Both the position numbers and the translations under genes were made by a program. A stretch of 64,000 nt of DNA from Tubiluchus corallicola. Lineage: Eukaryota; Priapulida; Priapulimorpha; Priapulimorphida; Tubiluchidae. Location: contig JAQGDQ010000647.1 in NCBI GenBank assembly GCA_030141605.1, forward strand, positions 19,108 through 83,107. Direction: 5' to 3'. This document shows positions 36,501-51,500 of this stretch, piece by piece. Below the pieces are notes generated by a model. That model was not told the DNA's origin. It ran no database searches and saw nothing but the letters and a program-made list of their open reading frames with translations. Each line of letters opens with the position of its first letter. Position 1 is the first letter of the stretch.

Positions 36501-39500
36501 GTTTAGCTCTTAAATACTATGTTGTTTAGTTCTTAAATAGTATGTTGTTTAGTTCTTAAATTGTATGTTGTTTTGTTCTTAAATTGTATGTTGTTTATTT
36601 CTTAAATAGTATTTTGTTTAGTTCTAAAATTGTATGTTGTTTAGTTCTTAAATTGTATGTTGTAAGTTCTTAAATTGTATGTTGTTTAGTTCTTAAATAG
36701 CATGTTGTTTAGTTCTTAGTATTTGGTAATTTACTAACATACCTTACAAAACTTATGAAAAAAACGACAAATCACTTTACAAACAGTTCTACTTTTCTCT
36801 TACCAAATCAAAAGACAGACAAAATTGAATTCATACCTGTAATTTTGATCTTCTTTACCGTCTTGTTGGAATTATTTGTAACTTGTACATTAACGGCTAT
36901 TGATTCTCCGTGATAATACATCTGTAAACACACGAAAGTAAAGCCTGGTTCACACTACTGATTATGAACATGGTACATGCGAAAAACCTTTATTTCTGCG
37001 ACCATCCTCTACTAAATAATTCTTTGGAACAAACAGTATTATGCAGACAGAAAAATGGATGCGATTCTTCCATTTGTAACTGAAATTTCGATATCAAAGT
37101 TCAAAACTGTTCACACCTTTCCTTGTCAGAAAAACGCATATGATAGACTATAGTTTTGACTTCATTTTAAAGGAAAAATCAAAGGAAAAATATGCATTTT
37201 AACATAAATTAAGAAAATTGAAGTCACTTTCTTAAAATACGCTTTGCTTTAAAATGCAAAAGAAATTTAAAGATATCTCCCACCAGATGAACACCGCTGC
37301 CCTCATATTTGAAAAAAAATCACATAAACTTGTGTCTGCAGGGTAGCGTGAATGCGGCGAAGGCAAGCTGTGATGAAGCTACGCGTTACAACATTTCTAT
37401 AGATTTCGCAGAAGTTCAGTTATTCTAACGTTGTACAGTGGAACCTCGACTTACGAAAACCCAATTATACGAAAAATTCAGAATACGAATCGAGTTTCGA
37501 AAAAATTTCCATCCCGTTAAACGAAAAAATACGAAAATGAAAATCGAAAGTGCCACCCGACAGCGGTCCTCCTAGAATGCATTTCGTAGCATCGCGTGAA
37601 CGCATTCAATAACCATGGGTCCGAAAAAAGCAAGTGCCCAGCGGTAGTGATAAGAAGAAAAAGATGATGTTGATGAAAACAAAGCTTGAAATTATAGCTA
37701 AATATGAAAGTGACATGCGTGCAAGGGAGTATGAGCGAAACCCTTCGACGACCGGTCTTTATCATTAATGAACACATTTCTTTCGGTTGGCTACAATATT
37801 TACACTTTACACGACTGTTTTTTGGGGGGCTGGAACGAATTACGCCATTTATAGGGTAAATCTCGTCTCATAATACGAAAATTCTAAGATACGAAAACCC
37901 CTCAGGAAGAAATTAATTTCGTATCTGGAGGTATCACTGTATTTAACTGTGTTTATATAAAAATTAGTTATTTGATCAAGTTTAAAGTGGTTACATAGCT
38001 TTAAACCACGGAATTAAAAACCGTAAGCTGTGTACATTAATTGCGCATATAATTAATGTACATATTTCTTCAGTTTGAGAAACGCATGCAAATTTGCGAG
38101 CATTAGTAAGTGGCGGGCAGGTTAATTAGTTTCTAGAATTCGCTCTATAAGTCAAAAAAGATTGCTGAAGCACCTGGCGGAATAAGTGTTTATGTTGCAC
38201 GGTAACCGGATGACGCCATTTTTCATCTAAAAGTAGCGCGCTCAAGCGTGAAGTAATCACGACTTTTAACCAATATTACGAATTAAATAAGATGCTTATC
38301 ACAATTTTGTTGCTGAAACTTTCCAACATTTTCTCAAATATTCAGCTTCTCAAATGCGTTGACTTTTCCTTTAAACTCTCATTAGACAACAATCATCATA
38401 AACAATCGCAAACACTTACAGCGCCTTCTTACTGTCTCGTACGGCGCCACCACGCAGGGAGATCGCTACGCTCTTGATCAAGTTGTTAAATCCGCCTCAA
38501 AAATTGTAGGAATTCAACAGCAATCAATGGCACATTTGTATGAAACTAGGGTCGCAGAGAAAGCGCAAGTTATCATGAAAGATGAATTCCATCAGGGTAA
38601 TAAATACTTTGAAATGCTTCCCCTCCTGTCAGAGATTCCGCTTAATCAACGCTAAAACCACAAGAACTTTAAATTCATTCTATCCCGTTGCAATTCGCAC
38701 CATCAACAGTAAATCTCCAATATTAATAATCTATGTCACTGTACAACTGTGTTAATCTCCTTGTTGTCTCCATGAGTTATTGCAGTATGTAAATTTCACT
38801 GCATGTGTTACGCTATAATGACAATAAATTGCTTACTTACTTACCAGGGTTCCCACAGAGTTTTAAAATAAATTTCGCTGACTTTTTCGTGACTTTTTCC
38901 TGACCAAATATTGATTTTCCGCGACCAAGATAAGCAGAAATTGCATTACCAGTACACATATTCAAACATTTTTGTGTATGGACATTCATACATATACTGA
39001 TATATAATATGTCGGCCAATCATTATTTTTGGAACAGAAATCGAAACTCGGAGCCTGGTATAGAAAAATTTTATCTGAACACGAAAAATATGTTTGGAAA
39101 AATATCACTTCACGGCGATTAATTTTGCAACCCTTTCCAATTTCCCCGACTTTTCGCCGCATTTTCATCATTTTTCCTGACTTTTTACTCAAATTATCTG
39201 TTTCCCCGACTTCTTCATCACTTTCCAGGATAGCCTGTATTTTCAAGGGTTTTCCTGGACTTTCCCTGACTGTGGGAACCCTGAAATAGTGCTAAATTTG
39301 CTGAAAAAATACCAACCCCTTTATCTAACGAAGCCTCTAGATGCAGAGGTCCAGGGCTCATCATAAAATCTTTTGTCACCTCGGCACTTGGCTGTGGTCC
39401 GGGGTCCTCAGGTGCGTACATTACTTTTCTAATAGCCAATCGGACGGAATTCCTGAAATGCGTAAAATCTCTAATGTCAAAACAGTAAACCGACCTCTAG

Positions 39501-42500
39501 ACGAGGATAATTGATTGCATATTGATTAATGAGTTATTGAATATTTAAAATACATTAAAGGAAAACCAGATGATTTGCTACTTAGACGGGCACTAACGCC
39601 TCCATTTCGGAAATGCGTTGCACAAAAAAAGATGCTGTACTTCTCCGTTCAGATGTGCAAGTTTGCAACGAGTTCGACAGCTCATGCGCAAGCATAGTGG
39701 AAAATTTAAAATGTGAATTTTTTATCTTAAACTTGTCTAGTTTTAGTACAAGACACTGAATATCTTACAGTAGCTACTGTACTTCAATTTTCGCTTTCAC
39801 AAACACGTGCAACACGCTCGTGAAATGTTTTTGCTGTAGAAAAATTATGTCAGTTTGTGATGACATGAACAGTTGGGTTCACCCTCCATTAATTAAGTTT
39901 TTAATCTATTATTTAAACATCAGAAAGGCTTTTGCAGTATTAAATGTGTTAAAATGTATTTTTTTATTGGACCGGAAAATGGGGTAGTATATGAAATATC
40001 ATCCTGTCTTCCTCTAAAGGTTTATTAATTTTCTTCTAACACTTAATAAAAACTATGTGTCGGCATATGCCGTCTTAAGTAAACAAATGCAAAAAATGTA
40101 AACAAAAGTCATTAGACTCCACAGGTAATCCATGTAATTAAAACAACACAACGATGTTAAAACAATTTAGTTAAGAATCATGCCAAACGTTTCTACAGAG
40201 CTGTTGCTGTCATCATCAGTGCAAAATTTTTACAAACATGGTCGGTCCTGAAAGAGTTAAGAAGCTTCAATCGCCTATAAGAGTGGGAAGTGGTGCTGAC
40301 AAGCCACTGCTGCACCAGCGTTTAGTTTTTTGCTGGATTACTGCTGCGTTTACCTGTCTGATGGCAGATTTCTTTTATTTTAGAATTCTGCTTTCCAGTG
40401 TCAGGCATATGATAATCTGCGCTCAATTATCTAACAATTGTTGAAGCTGTTGCATCATCACAAATACGTACAGCTAGAGCTAATATAAAAGCAAAAACGT
40501 TCAATTGAAAATTAAAGTCTGCAGGTAAGGAAATTGAACTTTGTTCAAGCGTAACCCAGTATTAAAACTTCTCTATATCTTGAAATCTTGGAAATAATTA
40601 AATCCTCAGGAAAAGCAATTACAAGGGGTTCTCGTCACTGTCACGTCACAACAATTAATTAACGTTTTCTCTACTCGGCAAAAACGTTTTAGTTCCTGTT
40701 AAAAGTTTCAAGCCAACCCATCTAATAATGATCTTTAATTTTCATTTCTTAACGCTATTTGATGAGTTTTGGAGCAATGGGAGCAATGGGAGCTGGTCTA
40801 GCTGGATTTCCCAATTTTTCAGCAATGAAAATAAAATTTTTTGAAAATGAAAATAAATTTAAACAGCAAACGTTACGGGCGTATGCTGAAAACACGACGA
40901 AAACGTTTCGTGTCGGTTTTTGTTCAAAGTCGCAATTCATTTTTAAATGATGGCAAAAAACTAGACATCGCAGACTTGAAGAAATGAAATAATTTAGCAA
41001 AAAGTAACGCGACTCCACACAAACTGCATTACGCTGATTTTACGAAACATTTCGCAAATTCTTTTTCCACGCCAACAATGATAAGACACAATTTATGACT
41101 TCTGCTTGCACCTGCTGCATATATAGAGTCTCCAGGGGAAGCCAGGCAACAAGTCAGAAGATATTACTCATTCACTTCTTTAAAGTCTCGTTCCACCTAC
41201 TGTAGGCATTGAGGTATCAACATTTAGTAGAGCATTCCACCCACTTTTATCTGCAGCTAACAGAGTCTGCTCCTAAAGGTGGATTTCATTGAAGTTGTTG
41301 AACATCTTCATTTATCTTAGCTATCCAAGTTGTTTTAGGTTTACCAGGTGGTTTTTTCCAAGGTTTTAAGGCTTCCTTTAAGTTTAAGGCAATTCTTACT
41401 GGTGCTTCATTTGGTAATCTTAGAAGATGTCCTATCTATCTTAATCTTCGGATCTTGACCTTTGAACTTCAATAAATTTCTTTCATTCTGATATACAAAT
41501 CCTGATTTTTGATTATGTATGGTCATCTTATCTTTAAAACTTTCCTTAGAAGACTTCTATGAAATGTGTCAATCTGCTTTTCTTGAGTAATCGTTAAACC
41601 CCCGAGTTTTGCCGTTGTGCATAAATATGCCAGTAACGTTTTTTTACAAGGTTTTAAGGCTTCGTTTAAGGTAATTCTTACTGGTGCTTCACTTGGTAAT
41701 CGTAGAAGATGTCTTTCATACGGCAAAGAAAATACTGATGAATTTGGTTGCCAGGCAACAGTGCGGATCATTTTACAACAGTGTACGGCTGCCAACAATG
41801 TAGCAACAATCACTGTAATGTTTCCTCTCCTCTCGTCTTACCGTTTGTGTGGCTTCTCTTCCATTGTCTCCGCAACGTACGTCTTCAGTTCGTAGTCGAC
41901 CCCGCATGGTTTCCCGGTGTCGCCCGGAGCAGGCTGTAGTGTCACCGATGCGGGAGCATATGACGGCAACTGAAAGAATCAAATAGATATTTTAAACAGC
42001 ACACAAAAATGAAATCGAGAATGCTGCAACGTTAGTTAAAGGAAAAGGAAAGACAATTTTGAAGAACTTTCCATACGAACTCACATTACTTAGTAATACT
42101 CCTTAGTTGCTTAAAAGCTTAAGTAACTGGAAAAAAGAATTCTTATTAATTTGAAATGTTCGATCCATCTGGTAAAATGGCATAGCATCACCCCTTCCCA
42201 GTGTGCACCACTGACTCACCAAAAAGGTATTATTAATCTTAATGACAAGTTAAAGTAATTAATACTTTTGCTTAGTTAGTGAAGTGTGTGCTAGCCATGC
42301 TCTGATTATTTTTTTAAACCTTGGGCAATGTTATCTAAATTTGTCTCAAACAACCGACTGTCAAAACAGCACCGCCTAACGGTCATCGCAGGAGTTTAAA
42401 TTTTATACAGCACTGCTGTTAATGCAAGCTATGTTTGCAACAAAGCAACAAGTGGATTGTTCAACATTTTAAGACGAATTTTTTAACTTGTCGAAAGCAA

Positions 42501-45500
42501 ATGATTCTATTGTCTATGACCTACAACACGGGAGTGCAAACTGCGGCCCGCGGGCCACTTGCGGCTCGCCGAAAGATCTTGTGTGGCCCACGAGGAGGTT
42601 TGTCAACGTAATGAAGGTGCGGCCCACGCGATCCAGCTGAAGTCCACACCAATATAGCAAAGATAGTGCGGGTAGTTTTTTCCTCTAGATCGGATGGCAT
42701 TAACCCGTACAAGACCGTTGTCACTTAATGTCACTGTCCGACATGACGAAATATATGGTTTTTAATATAAATTTTAATAACTTCTAAAATAGTTTCTTGA
42801 GTGTAGTATTGTAGTAGTGATGATGCGCGCAAATCGGATGCAAAAAAATCGTTATTAGGTCCTACTGTACTTGGCTCCGTGACCAAACTGCATGTGGCCC
42901 ACAGGAATTGCGGGAAAATTTAATGTGGCCCGGCCAGTCAGATAATTTGCACACCCCTGGTATACAAGATGCAGTTGAAACGACAAGTCTCACAAATTTT
43001 TGTGAAAAAGAACGGGTATTTCTCCAATGATTTACCTGAAAGAAGAATGGATATGCATTCTGTCCGAGTTTTTTAATCAGCCGTTCTTGCAGTCGTGTCA
43101 GCGGCTTCTGTTGAGCGGCATCCGGAGGAAAAACCTGAAAAACACAAACTGCGCCTTTAGACAAAAAAATGACGACGCGGGGTCGGCAGTTCCAATAATT
43201 TGACGCGAAATAACCAACGTAGTTGTTAAAATACTTTACAAATTCTAGTCGTCTGATTAGATGTGGAAAAGATCCACTTTTACTGGACCTGGATGAGCAC
43301 CAGAGCGGGATAACCTTCAAGGTTTTTTGCGTAGAAATCTAAAGCGGAAATGATGTTTATCGACGAACAAATCTCTTCATTCCATCAGATTTGTGGCTAA
43401 AATTACAAATTTAGTGATGTTTGTTCGAAAGCAAACAATATTTTTTGTTTAGGATTTATCAAGTTTATGTATAAATTTTCGTATATTGTTTGTTTGTTTA
43501 AAATTACGACATAAAATTAGACACTTTTGTTTCGTCTTACGCAGCATTAAAACATTGGCTTAAAATTTTCTGAAGCAGCACCCCCGGTTCAAATTATGAG
43601 AATGTTTATGAACGAAAATGTTGCAAGTGTTTGGGAGTTATTGATATCTATATGCTATTACCACAAAAAAACTAATCTTTTGGAAGAGATTTAATGGTTA
43701 AAATGTTGAGTCTGCACTTTTTTATATAAACAGATTTCATTTTACAGAACATTTGGCATACTGAAAAGCCTGTCTGATTAGCATTTAGGAATGAGCAACT
43801 ACCATAAAGTTATGGTAGGCAGTGGTGGCTCGTGTATAAGTACTGTGGAAATGCGGCACTCCCTATTTTTACTCACTATTATCGATAGTATTCAATATGA
43901 TCAATTTAGTTCTTTCTTTATATTTGTGCGTAACCACAGCACGTGAGGGTAATACTGTTTCATTCACAGCCCAGCACAGTGCGCTCCAGCAATGCGGTGT
44001 TTGGCTGTTGTGTGCATGCGGCCATGTACGAATGAGTCCAGGTAGAAAAAGTACTGTCGCTAACACAGTTTGTTGCTAGTTGTCATGCGCTTACCGTGAA
44101 TGGATCAAGCTTCAACTGTAACAATTTGGACTATTAGTAAGCAAATAATATTTTTTTGTTTAGGATTTTATCAAGTTTATGTATAAACTTTCCTATGTAT
44201 GTTTATTTAAAATTAAAATTACAAATTACAACATTAAAATTCCATATGTTTGTTTCATTTTACACAATATTAAAACAATTGCTAAAAATTTTCTGAAGCA
44301 GCACCCCACTAATTCTATCTACGAGCCGCTACTGGTCTACTGCTCTGCTAACAAGCAATTTCAGTATAAGCTAAGCCAAGATCGTTACCCTAAAAGTATG
44401 ACTACTTGGGAAAATACTATTGCATAGTTAGTTCGTAATAACAAAGGCGGGCGGGCGTATTTCATCTGAATACGACTCCACTTTTGGAAATGGCATCCAG
44501 TAAGAGCAAATCATTAGAAAAGAAACCCGAGCGTTCAGTATCATTTACGGCAAGCTTAACATTTTCTAAACCATAACCGCATTAAAACTCGACTTTCATC
44601 CGATGCTGAAGAACTCTCGCAAGAAGAATCGGTGACACGTGTCACCTCGAACATGAGTAGCTCTACTAAACCAACATCAGGCAACATCGTTAGAGATTTC
44701 GATACGATCAAACAGGTACACGACCCCCAGTCGGGATAATTACAAGAAACCACAACCTGGAAGATTTGAACTGCTCCCATTGTGAGCTTAGCACAATGGA
44801 AATGACATATAATGGCAGTGGTTACTCCAGTTGTGTTAGAAACTGGAAGGCACACTAATATCACAGAAGATCAAAGATTGTATCATTTTTGTGGTCAGTT
44901 ACTGGTCAGAGACTGAAAAACATGTTTTTATTGCATTGTCCCCTTTATGTCCCCGGATATTCGCATTTCGTTATTCCAGTGTCTAAGCACAAAAATCAAT
45001 AATTTTAATGAGTTCAATGATAATGATAAATTACGTCAGATAAGTTAGGTGATATATGTTTAAAAGAATGTGCCAAAACCTGCCACCTAGTGGCGGAAAG
45101 GAGAAATGTTTTAACTAGTGTAATGATATGTTTTAATGTTTGTTTAATGACCGATTTAATTTACGTGTAAATGTAAGGTAAGTTTTAATGTAAAATGGTT
45201 GTTTTAATGATTTTTAAGGTGTCACATAACTCTGTCGATAGATTGGCTTTTATTTCACTGTAAGTGTGCACACTTTTGTGTTTCAAATTGTTGTGAAATA
45301 AAACATGACCACTATAATTAACTAGCTATGCTATACTGTACTATAACTGCTGTGTAGTGGATTTACAGGCGCTCACACTTAGAATACCTGAGCAATTACA
45401 GTGAATTATAGACATAAAGCTTATTAGATGATGACGAATGTTGCACCTGTGCTCCAACATAGGCTCAAGGTACATCAGGTGTCGCCAAGATGCATTTGAT

Positions 45501-48500
45501 TACGACAACACGGCACAAGAAGAAAGTGATACAATCCCTCGAAAATAACAGCAAGAATTTTAGATCATTTCAACAAATACAGAAGTTTTAAACTGTTGCA
45601 ATGCGTACGATATTGGTGCAATGTTGATGCAATGTGTACGATATTGGTGCAATGTGTACGATATTGGTGCGATGTTGGTGCAATTTGTACGACATTAGTG
45701 CAATGTTGATGCAATGTGTACGATATTGGTGCAATGTTGATGCAATGTGTACGGTATTGGTGCAATGTGTACGATATTGGTGCAATGTTGATGCAATTTG
45801 TACGACATTAGTGCAATGTTGATGCAATGTGTACGATATTGGTGCAATGTTGATGCAATGTGTACGATATTGGTGCAATGTGTACGATATTGGTGCAATG
45901 TGTACGATATTGGTGCGATGTTGGTGCAAATTGTACGACATTAGTGCAATGTTGGTGCAATGCGTAGGATATAGGTGAATTGGTGCAATGTGTACGAGAT
46001 TGGTGCAATGTGTATGACATAGGTGCAATGTTGGTGCAATCTGTAGGATATAAGTGAAATGTTGGTGCAATTTGTACGATACTGGTGCAATAGGTGCCAT
46101 GTTGGTGCGATGTGCGAGATATAGGTGTACTGTTGGTGCAATGTGTACGACATAGGTACAATGTCGGTGCAATGTGAAAGATATAGGTACAATGCTGGTG
46201 CAATGTGTACGATATAGATGCAATGTGTACTATATAGGTGCAATGTTGGTGAAATGTGTACGATATTGGTGCAATGTTTTAAGCCTCTCTTTGATTTCGT
46301 TTCACAACGATTGTCGTTAATCGATCGAGAATGCAGGGAAGCTTTGTCTTTCAAGGCAGGTAATTAAGATAACTCTCTTGCACTGAAACCAGGTAATTAA
46401 CGAGCCTCACCTGCATCGAGGCCAGGTACAAATCCTTCCTGAACGTGAGCCCCAGGACGTCCAAATCCTCCCGTCCATAGCGGAAGGCAGCGAGAACGTG
46501 AGCGTAGACCTTTCTGTCCTTCAAGTAGTCTGGATCAATTAAAACAACGCCATCTGTAAACAGAATTGTGAAATTATTAGAAAACGTAATTGAAATGGTC
46601 TGGAAATATTAATTCAATGTTTATAATAGCAAAAAAACTACTAAAGAAGCCATATTAAGCTTATCTTTTTTGGTTTCCTATTAAAATGGCTGCGCGTAAC
46701 GGTCATAGCGGGAGTTTAAATTTATATGTTTAATACAGCGTTACTGCCGACGCAAGCCCTGTATGCAAAAAGGCAGTAAGTAAGTGGTATAAAATTTCAA
46801 GACAAATTTTTTCAGCTTTATGTAAGCGGAGGGTTCTCTTGTGGTTAAAACTGTGTGTAGGTTGTATAAACAATAGGTGTTCCAAGTACTCATGCAAATT
46901 AAGTTTAAAAAATATGTTCTATTAAAGGAAAACCGGATGATTGTGTAAACATGAGTTCAAAATAAAGAATGCTCTGAAATATTGAAAACTACAATAGCTT
47001 TTTTTAATCAAAGCTTACATCAAATAATAATTACCTCGGACACTCAAATTTCGTTAAACTTTCAAAGCTACGCGCGGCTCAGTGAATCTACTAAGATTGG
47101 CGGCGGCGCCTTTTTGCCACGTGCGCGTGGCCGACAAATAGAAGGCGGTACCGTGATAACCATGATCATGAACTGCTGTGTTAGTTTCTGACGTCATATG
47201 ATGTAAAACCCATTTTTCATGACATCATGCGTTTAAGCAGTACTGTAACACTTACGTAAACGTGCTTGACGCGCAAGGGAAGACGCCTACCATTTCACAA
47301 ACTGTGGTTGGTTTCTGACGTAAGCAATAGCTGCGTTCGGTTGCCGTTAATTAACTTTCTAAGCTAATTCTCAAATATAAGGAACAACTGTTAACTATTA
47401 TAGGCAAGAAAACGCATATTTTGGACAGTAAATTAAAATGAGATCGAGTCTAAACAATCATCCGGTCTTCCTTTAACTAATATCCTTTCCCTTGTACTTT
47501 GCCCAATAAAAGCCTCCAGCCATTATATCAACTTGAAATTCATTAATTGCAACTCGAATGCATTATTGTTGCCACGAAAATTTACTGTTCGCTAACGATT
47601 AAATTTTTAATTAATTTCATACGTCGACTTCTACTAAAATAACCATAAAAGCATACCCTGTGCAAAACAAAATGTCAACATAATTAAAATTTCTGCAAGG
47701 ATGACGGTACTTGATTACATGGAGAATTTGTGGGGCACAGAAAGTTCTGAAAAACGTCTGTCCGCAATTACTCAAATTCCACAATTAATTAAGCTCAGTA
47801 GAAGAACAACCCAATTCAGAGCTACTAACTCATGATTATAACAGAGCAGAAAGTTAATGGAACACACGATGATTTTGCATTTTCAAGTTGGATAAAAATT
47901 ATACATTTTTTAAAACACAATTGATACTGCAAAAACGGTTCTGATAATTAAATAATAGGTTAAAATCTTAATTAACGGCGGGCGAACCCAACTATTGATG
48001 ACGTCACAAACTAACATAATTTTCAACAGCCAATATATATTGCACGAGCGTGTTTGTGAAAGTGAAAATTGAAGTACAGTGCTACTGTAAGATATTCAGT
48101 GTGTTGTATTAAAACTAGGCAAGTTTTAAGATAAAAATTCAAATTTCAAATTTGCCACTGTGCTCAGGCATGAGCTGTCGTAACAAACTAACACATCTGA
48201 ACTGAGAGCTACTGCCCCTATTTTTGTGCAATCCGTTTCCGAAATGCAGGCGCTAGTGCCCGTCTAACTAGTAAATGGCGAAATGCACGTAACAGTGAAG
48301 TACTAGTGGCGCAAACGTGAAATTGTGTTTGTGTGGTAATAATTCTTTCACGTAAATCATTTTTGAAAAAATAACATGTTTCCTTTCAATATTTTAAAGA
48401 ATAGATTGTTTTGACATACAGTTTAGATTGGGTCCAGTTGTGCTTTAATGCAAATTATATACCTTTCCTTCCTTGGCAAGATTGAAGTAAATGATTGATG

Positions 48501-51500
48501 GATTGACTAAATAATGTAATCACGAAATCAAAGAAAGCCATAGGAGTGGAACGCAGCCATACAAGTGGAACAACCACCCAAATTTAAGTTAAATAAAGCC
48601 CTGCTCTACATTGTATTTCACAAGATTAGATATTTGAGGCACTAAAACTTCGGCGGAAGGGGAGGTGACTATGTAACATCGGTGAGACAGCTAAGGGAAG
48701 GATGTAGTGACAATGTAACATCGGTGAGACAGCTAAGGGAAGGAGGTGGTGACAATGTAACACCAGTGAGACAGCTAAGGGAAGAAGGTGGTGACAATGT
48801 AACATCGGCGAGACAGCTAAGGGGAGGAGGTGGTGACAATGCAACATCAGTAAGACAGCTAAGGGAAGAAGGTGGTGACAATGTAACATCAGTGAGACAG
48901 CTAAGGGAAGGAGGTGGTGACAATGCAACATCAGTAAGACAGCTAAGGGAAGAAGGTGGTGACAATGTAACATCAGTGAGACAGCTAAGGGAAGGAGGTG
49001 GTGACAATGTAACATCAGTGAGACAGCTAAGGGAAGAAGGTGGTGACAATGTAACATCAGTGAGACAGCTAAGGGAAGGAGGTGGTGACAATGCAACATC
49101 AGTAAGACAGCTAAGGGAAGAAGGTGGTGACAATGTAACATCAGTGAGACAGCTAAGGGAAGGAGGTGGTGACAATGTAACATCAGTGAGACAGCTAAGG
49201 GGAGGAGGTGGTGACAATGTAACATCAGTGAGACAGCTAAGGGAAGAAGGTGGTGACAATGTAACATCAGTGAGACAGCTAAGGGGAGGAGGTGGTGACA
49301 ATGTAACATCAGTGAGACAGCTAAGGGGAGGAGGTGGTGACAATGTAACATCGGCGAGACAGCTAAGGGGAGGAGGTGGTGACAATGCAACATCAGTGAG
49401 ACAGCTAAGGGAAGGAGGTGGTGACAATGTAACATCAATGAGACAGCTAAGGGGAGGAGGTGGTGACAATGTAACATCAGTGAGACAGCTAAGGGAAGGA
49501 GGTGGTGACAATGTAACATCGGTGAGACAGCTAAGGGAAGGATGTAGTGACAATGTAACATCAATGAGACAGCTAAGAGAAGAACATGGTGACAATGTAA
49601 CATCGGTGAGACAGCTAAGGGAAGGATGTAGTGACAATGTAACATCAATGAGACAGCTAAGGGAAGGAGGTGGTGACAATGCAACATCAGTAAGACAGCT
49701 AAGGGAAGGTGGTGGTGACAATGTAACACCAGTGAGACAGCTAAGAGAAGGATGTGGTGACAATGTAACATCAGTCAGGCAGCTAAGGGAAGGAGGTGGT
49801 GACAATGTAACACCAGTGAGACAGCTAAGGGAAGGGGAGGTGACTATGTAACATCGGTGAGACAGCTAAGAGAAGAACGTGGTGACAATGTAACATCAGT
49901 CAGGCAGCTAAGGGGAGGAGGTGGTGACAATGTAACATCAATGAGACAGCTAAGGGAAGGAGGTGGTGACAATGTAACACCAGTGAGACAGCTAAGGGAA
50001 GGAGGTGGTGACAATGTAACACCAGTGAGACAGCTAAGGGAAGGAGGTGGTGACAATGTAACATCGGTGAGACAGCTAAGGGAAGGAGGTGGTGACAATG
50101 TAACATCGGTGAGACAGCTAAGGGAAGGATGTAGTGACAATGCAACATCGGTGAGACAGCTAAGGGAAGGAGGTGGTGACAATGTAACACCAGTGAGACA
50201 GCTAAGGGAAGGAGGTGGTGACAATGTAACATCAGTAAGACAGCTAAGGGAAGGAGGTGGTGACAATGTAACATCGGTGAGACAGCTAAGGGAAGGTGGT
50301 GGTGACAATGCAACATCAGTGAGACAGCTGAGGGAAGGAGGTGGTGACAATGTAACATCAGTAAGACAGCTAAGGGAAGGAGGTGGTGACAATGTAACAT
50401 CGGTGAGACAGCTAAGGGAAGGAGGTGGTGACAATGTAACATCGGTGAGACAGCTAAGGGAAGGTGGTGGTGACAATGCAACATCAGTGAGACAGCTGAG
50501 GGAAGGAGGTGGTGACAATGTAACATCAGTGAGACAGCTAAGAGAAGGTGGTGGTGACAATGTAACATCAGTAAGACAGCTAAGGGAAGGAGGTGGTGAC
50601 AATGTAACATCGGTGAGACAGCTAAGGGAAGGTGGTGGTGACAATGCAACATCAGTGAGACAGCTGAGGGAAGGAGGTGGTGACAATGTAACATCAGTGA
50701 GACAGCTAAGAGAAGGTGGTGGTGACAATGTAACATCAGTAAGACAGCTAAGGGAAGGAGGTGGTGACAATGTAACATCGGTGAGACAGCTAAGGGAAGG
50801 TGGTGGTGACAATGCAACATCAGTGAGACAGCTGAGGGAAGGAGGTGGTGACAATGTAACATCAGTGAGACAGCTAAGAGAAGAACGTGGTGACAATGCA
50901 TGGCTAGTAAGACAGTCATTACAATGCATGACCAGTAAGAAACTTGTAAAACTTGCTTTTTGCAATTTAGGCACCAGCTCTTAACTCTGAAGTCTTGAAT
51001 GCCAAGTTGTACAGCTTTGATTAGAATCCCATGATGGGGGGGGGGGGGTCATTAGCAAGATTGGTGAACTAAATGTATAGAATCACACTTACTGCAAATG
51101 CACACTCTGCGCTTCAGTGGCTCACATGATTATACTGAAGCTCGGTAAGTAATTTAGCTGAAAGCAAGAGTTGGGTAGAGAGTCACCATTGTATGTTCTC
51201 TTGTGTGTTATCACGACACGGTTCAGAAACTATGAATGGAATTCATTGCAGAAATGGTAAATCTAAGAGTTGAATGGGGGGAGGGGCACAGTTGTCACAA
51301 TCTTGTCTTTCTGTGTGGATAAATATCCAGACAAAATAGCTGCTACCAATTTCATTACATCGAATGGTAGAAATAGTCTCATGTATATCTTATGCAAACA
51401 TAAACAGGAAAGGTCAAAGGTCAATATAACAATCGCCATGGAGGAATAGTAAACTGCCATCGTGGAATGCAAATAAGAAATGTCAAAGGTCAAAACCATA

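Noticed and set aside
45588-46354. His/Tyr/Thr-rich frames such as [11 protein letters not shown]
   Set aside because: Translation of the compound 20-bp array.
48626-50984. Frames of about 380 codons on both strands
   Set aside because: Produced by the 42-bp array; kept only as a low-interest finding because nothing suggests expression.
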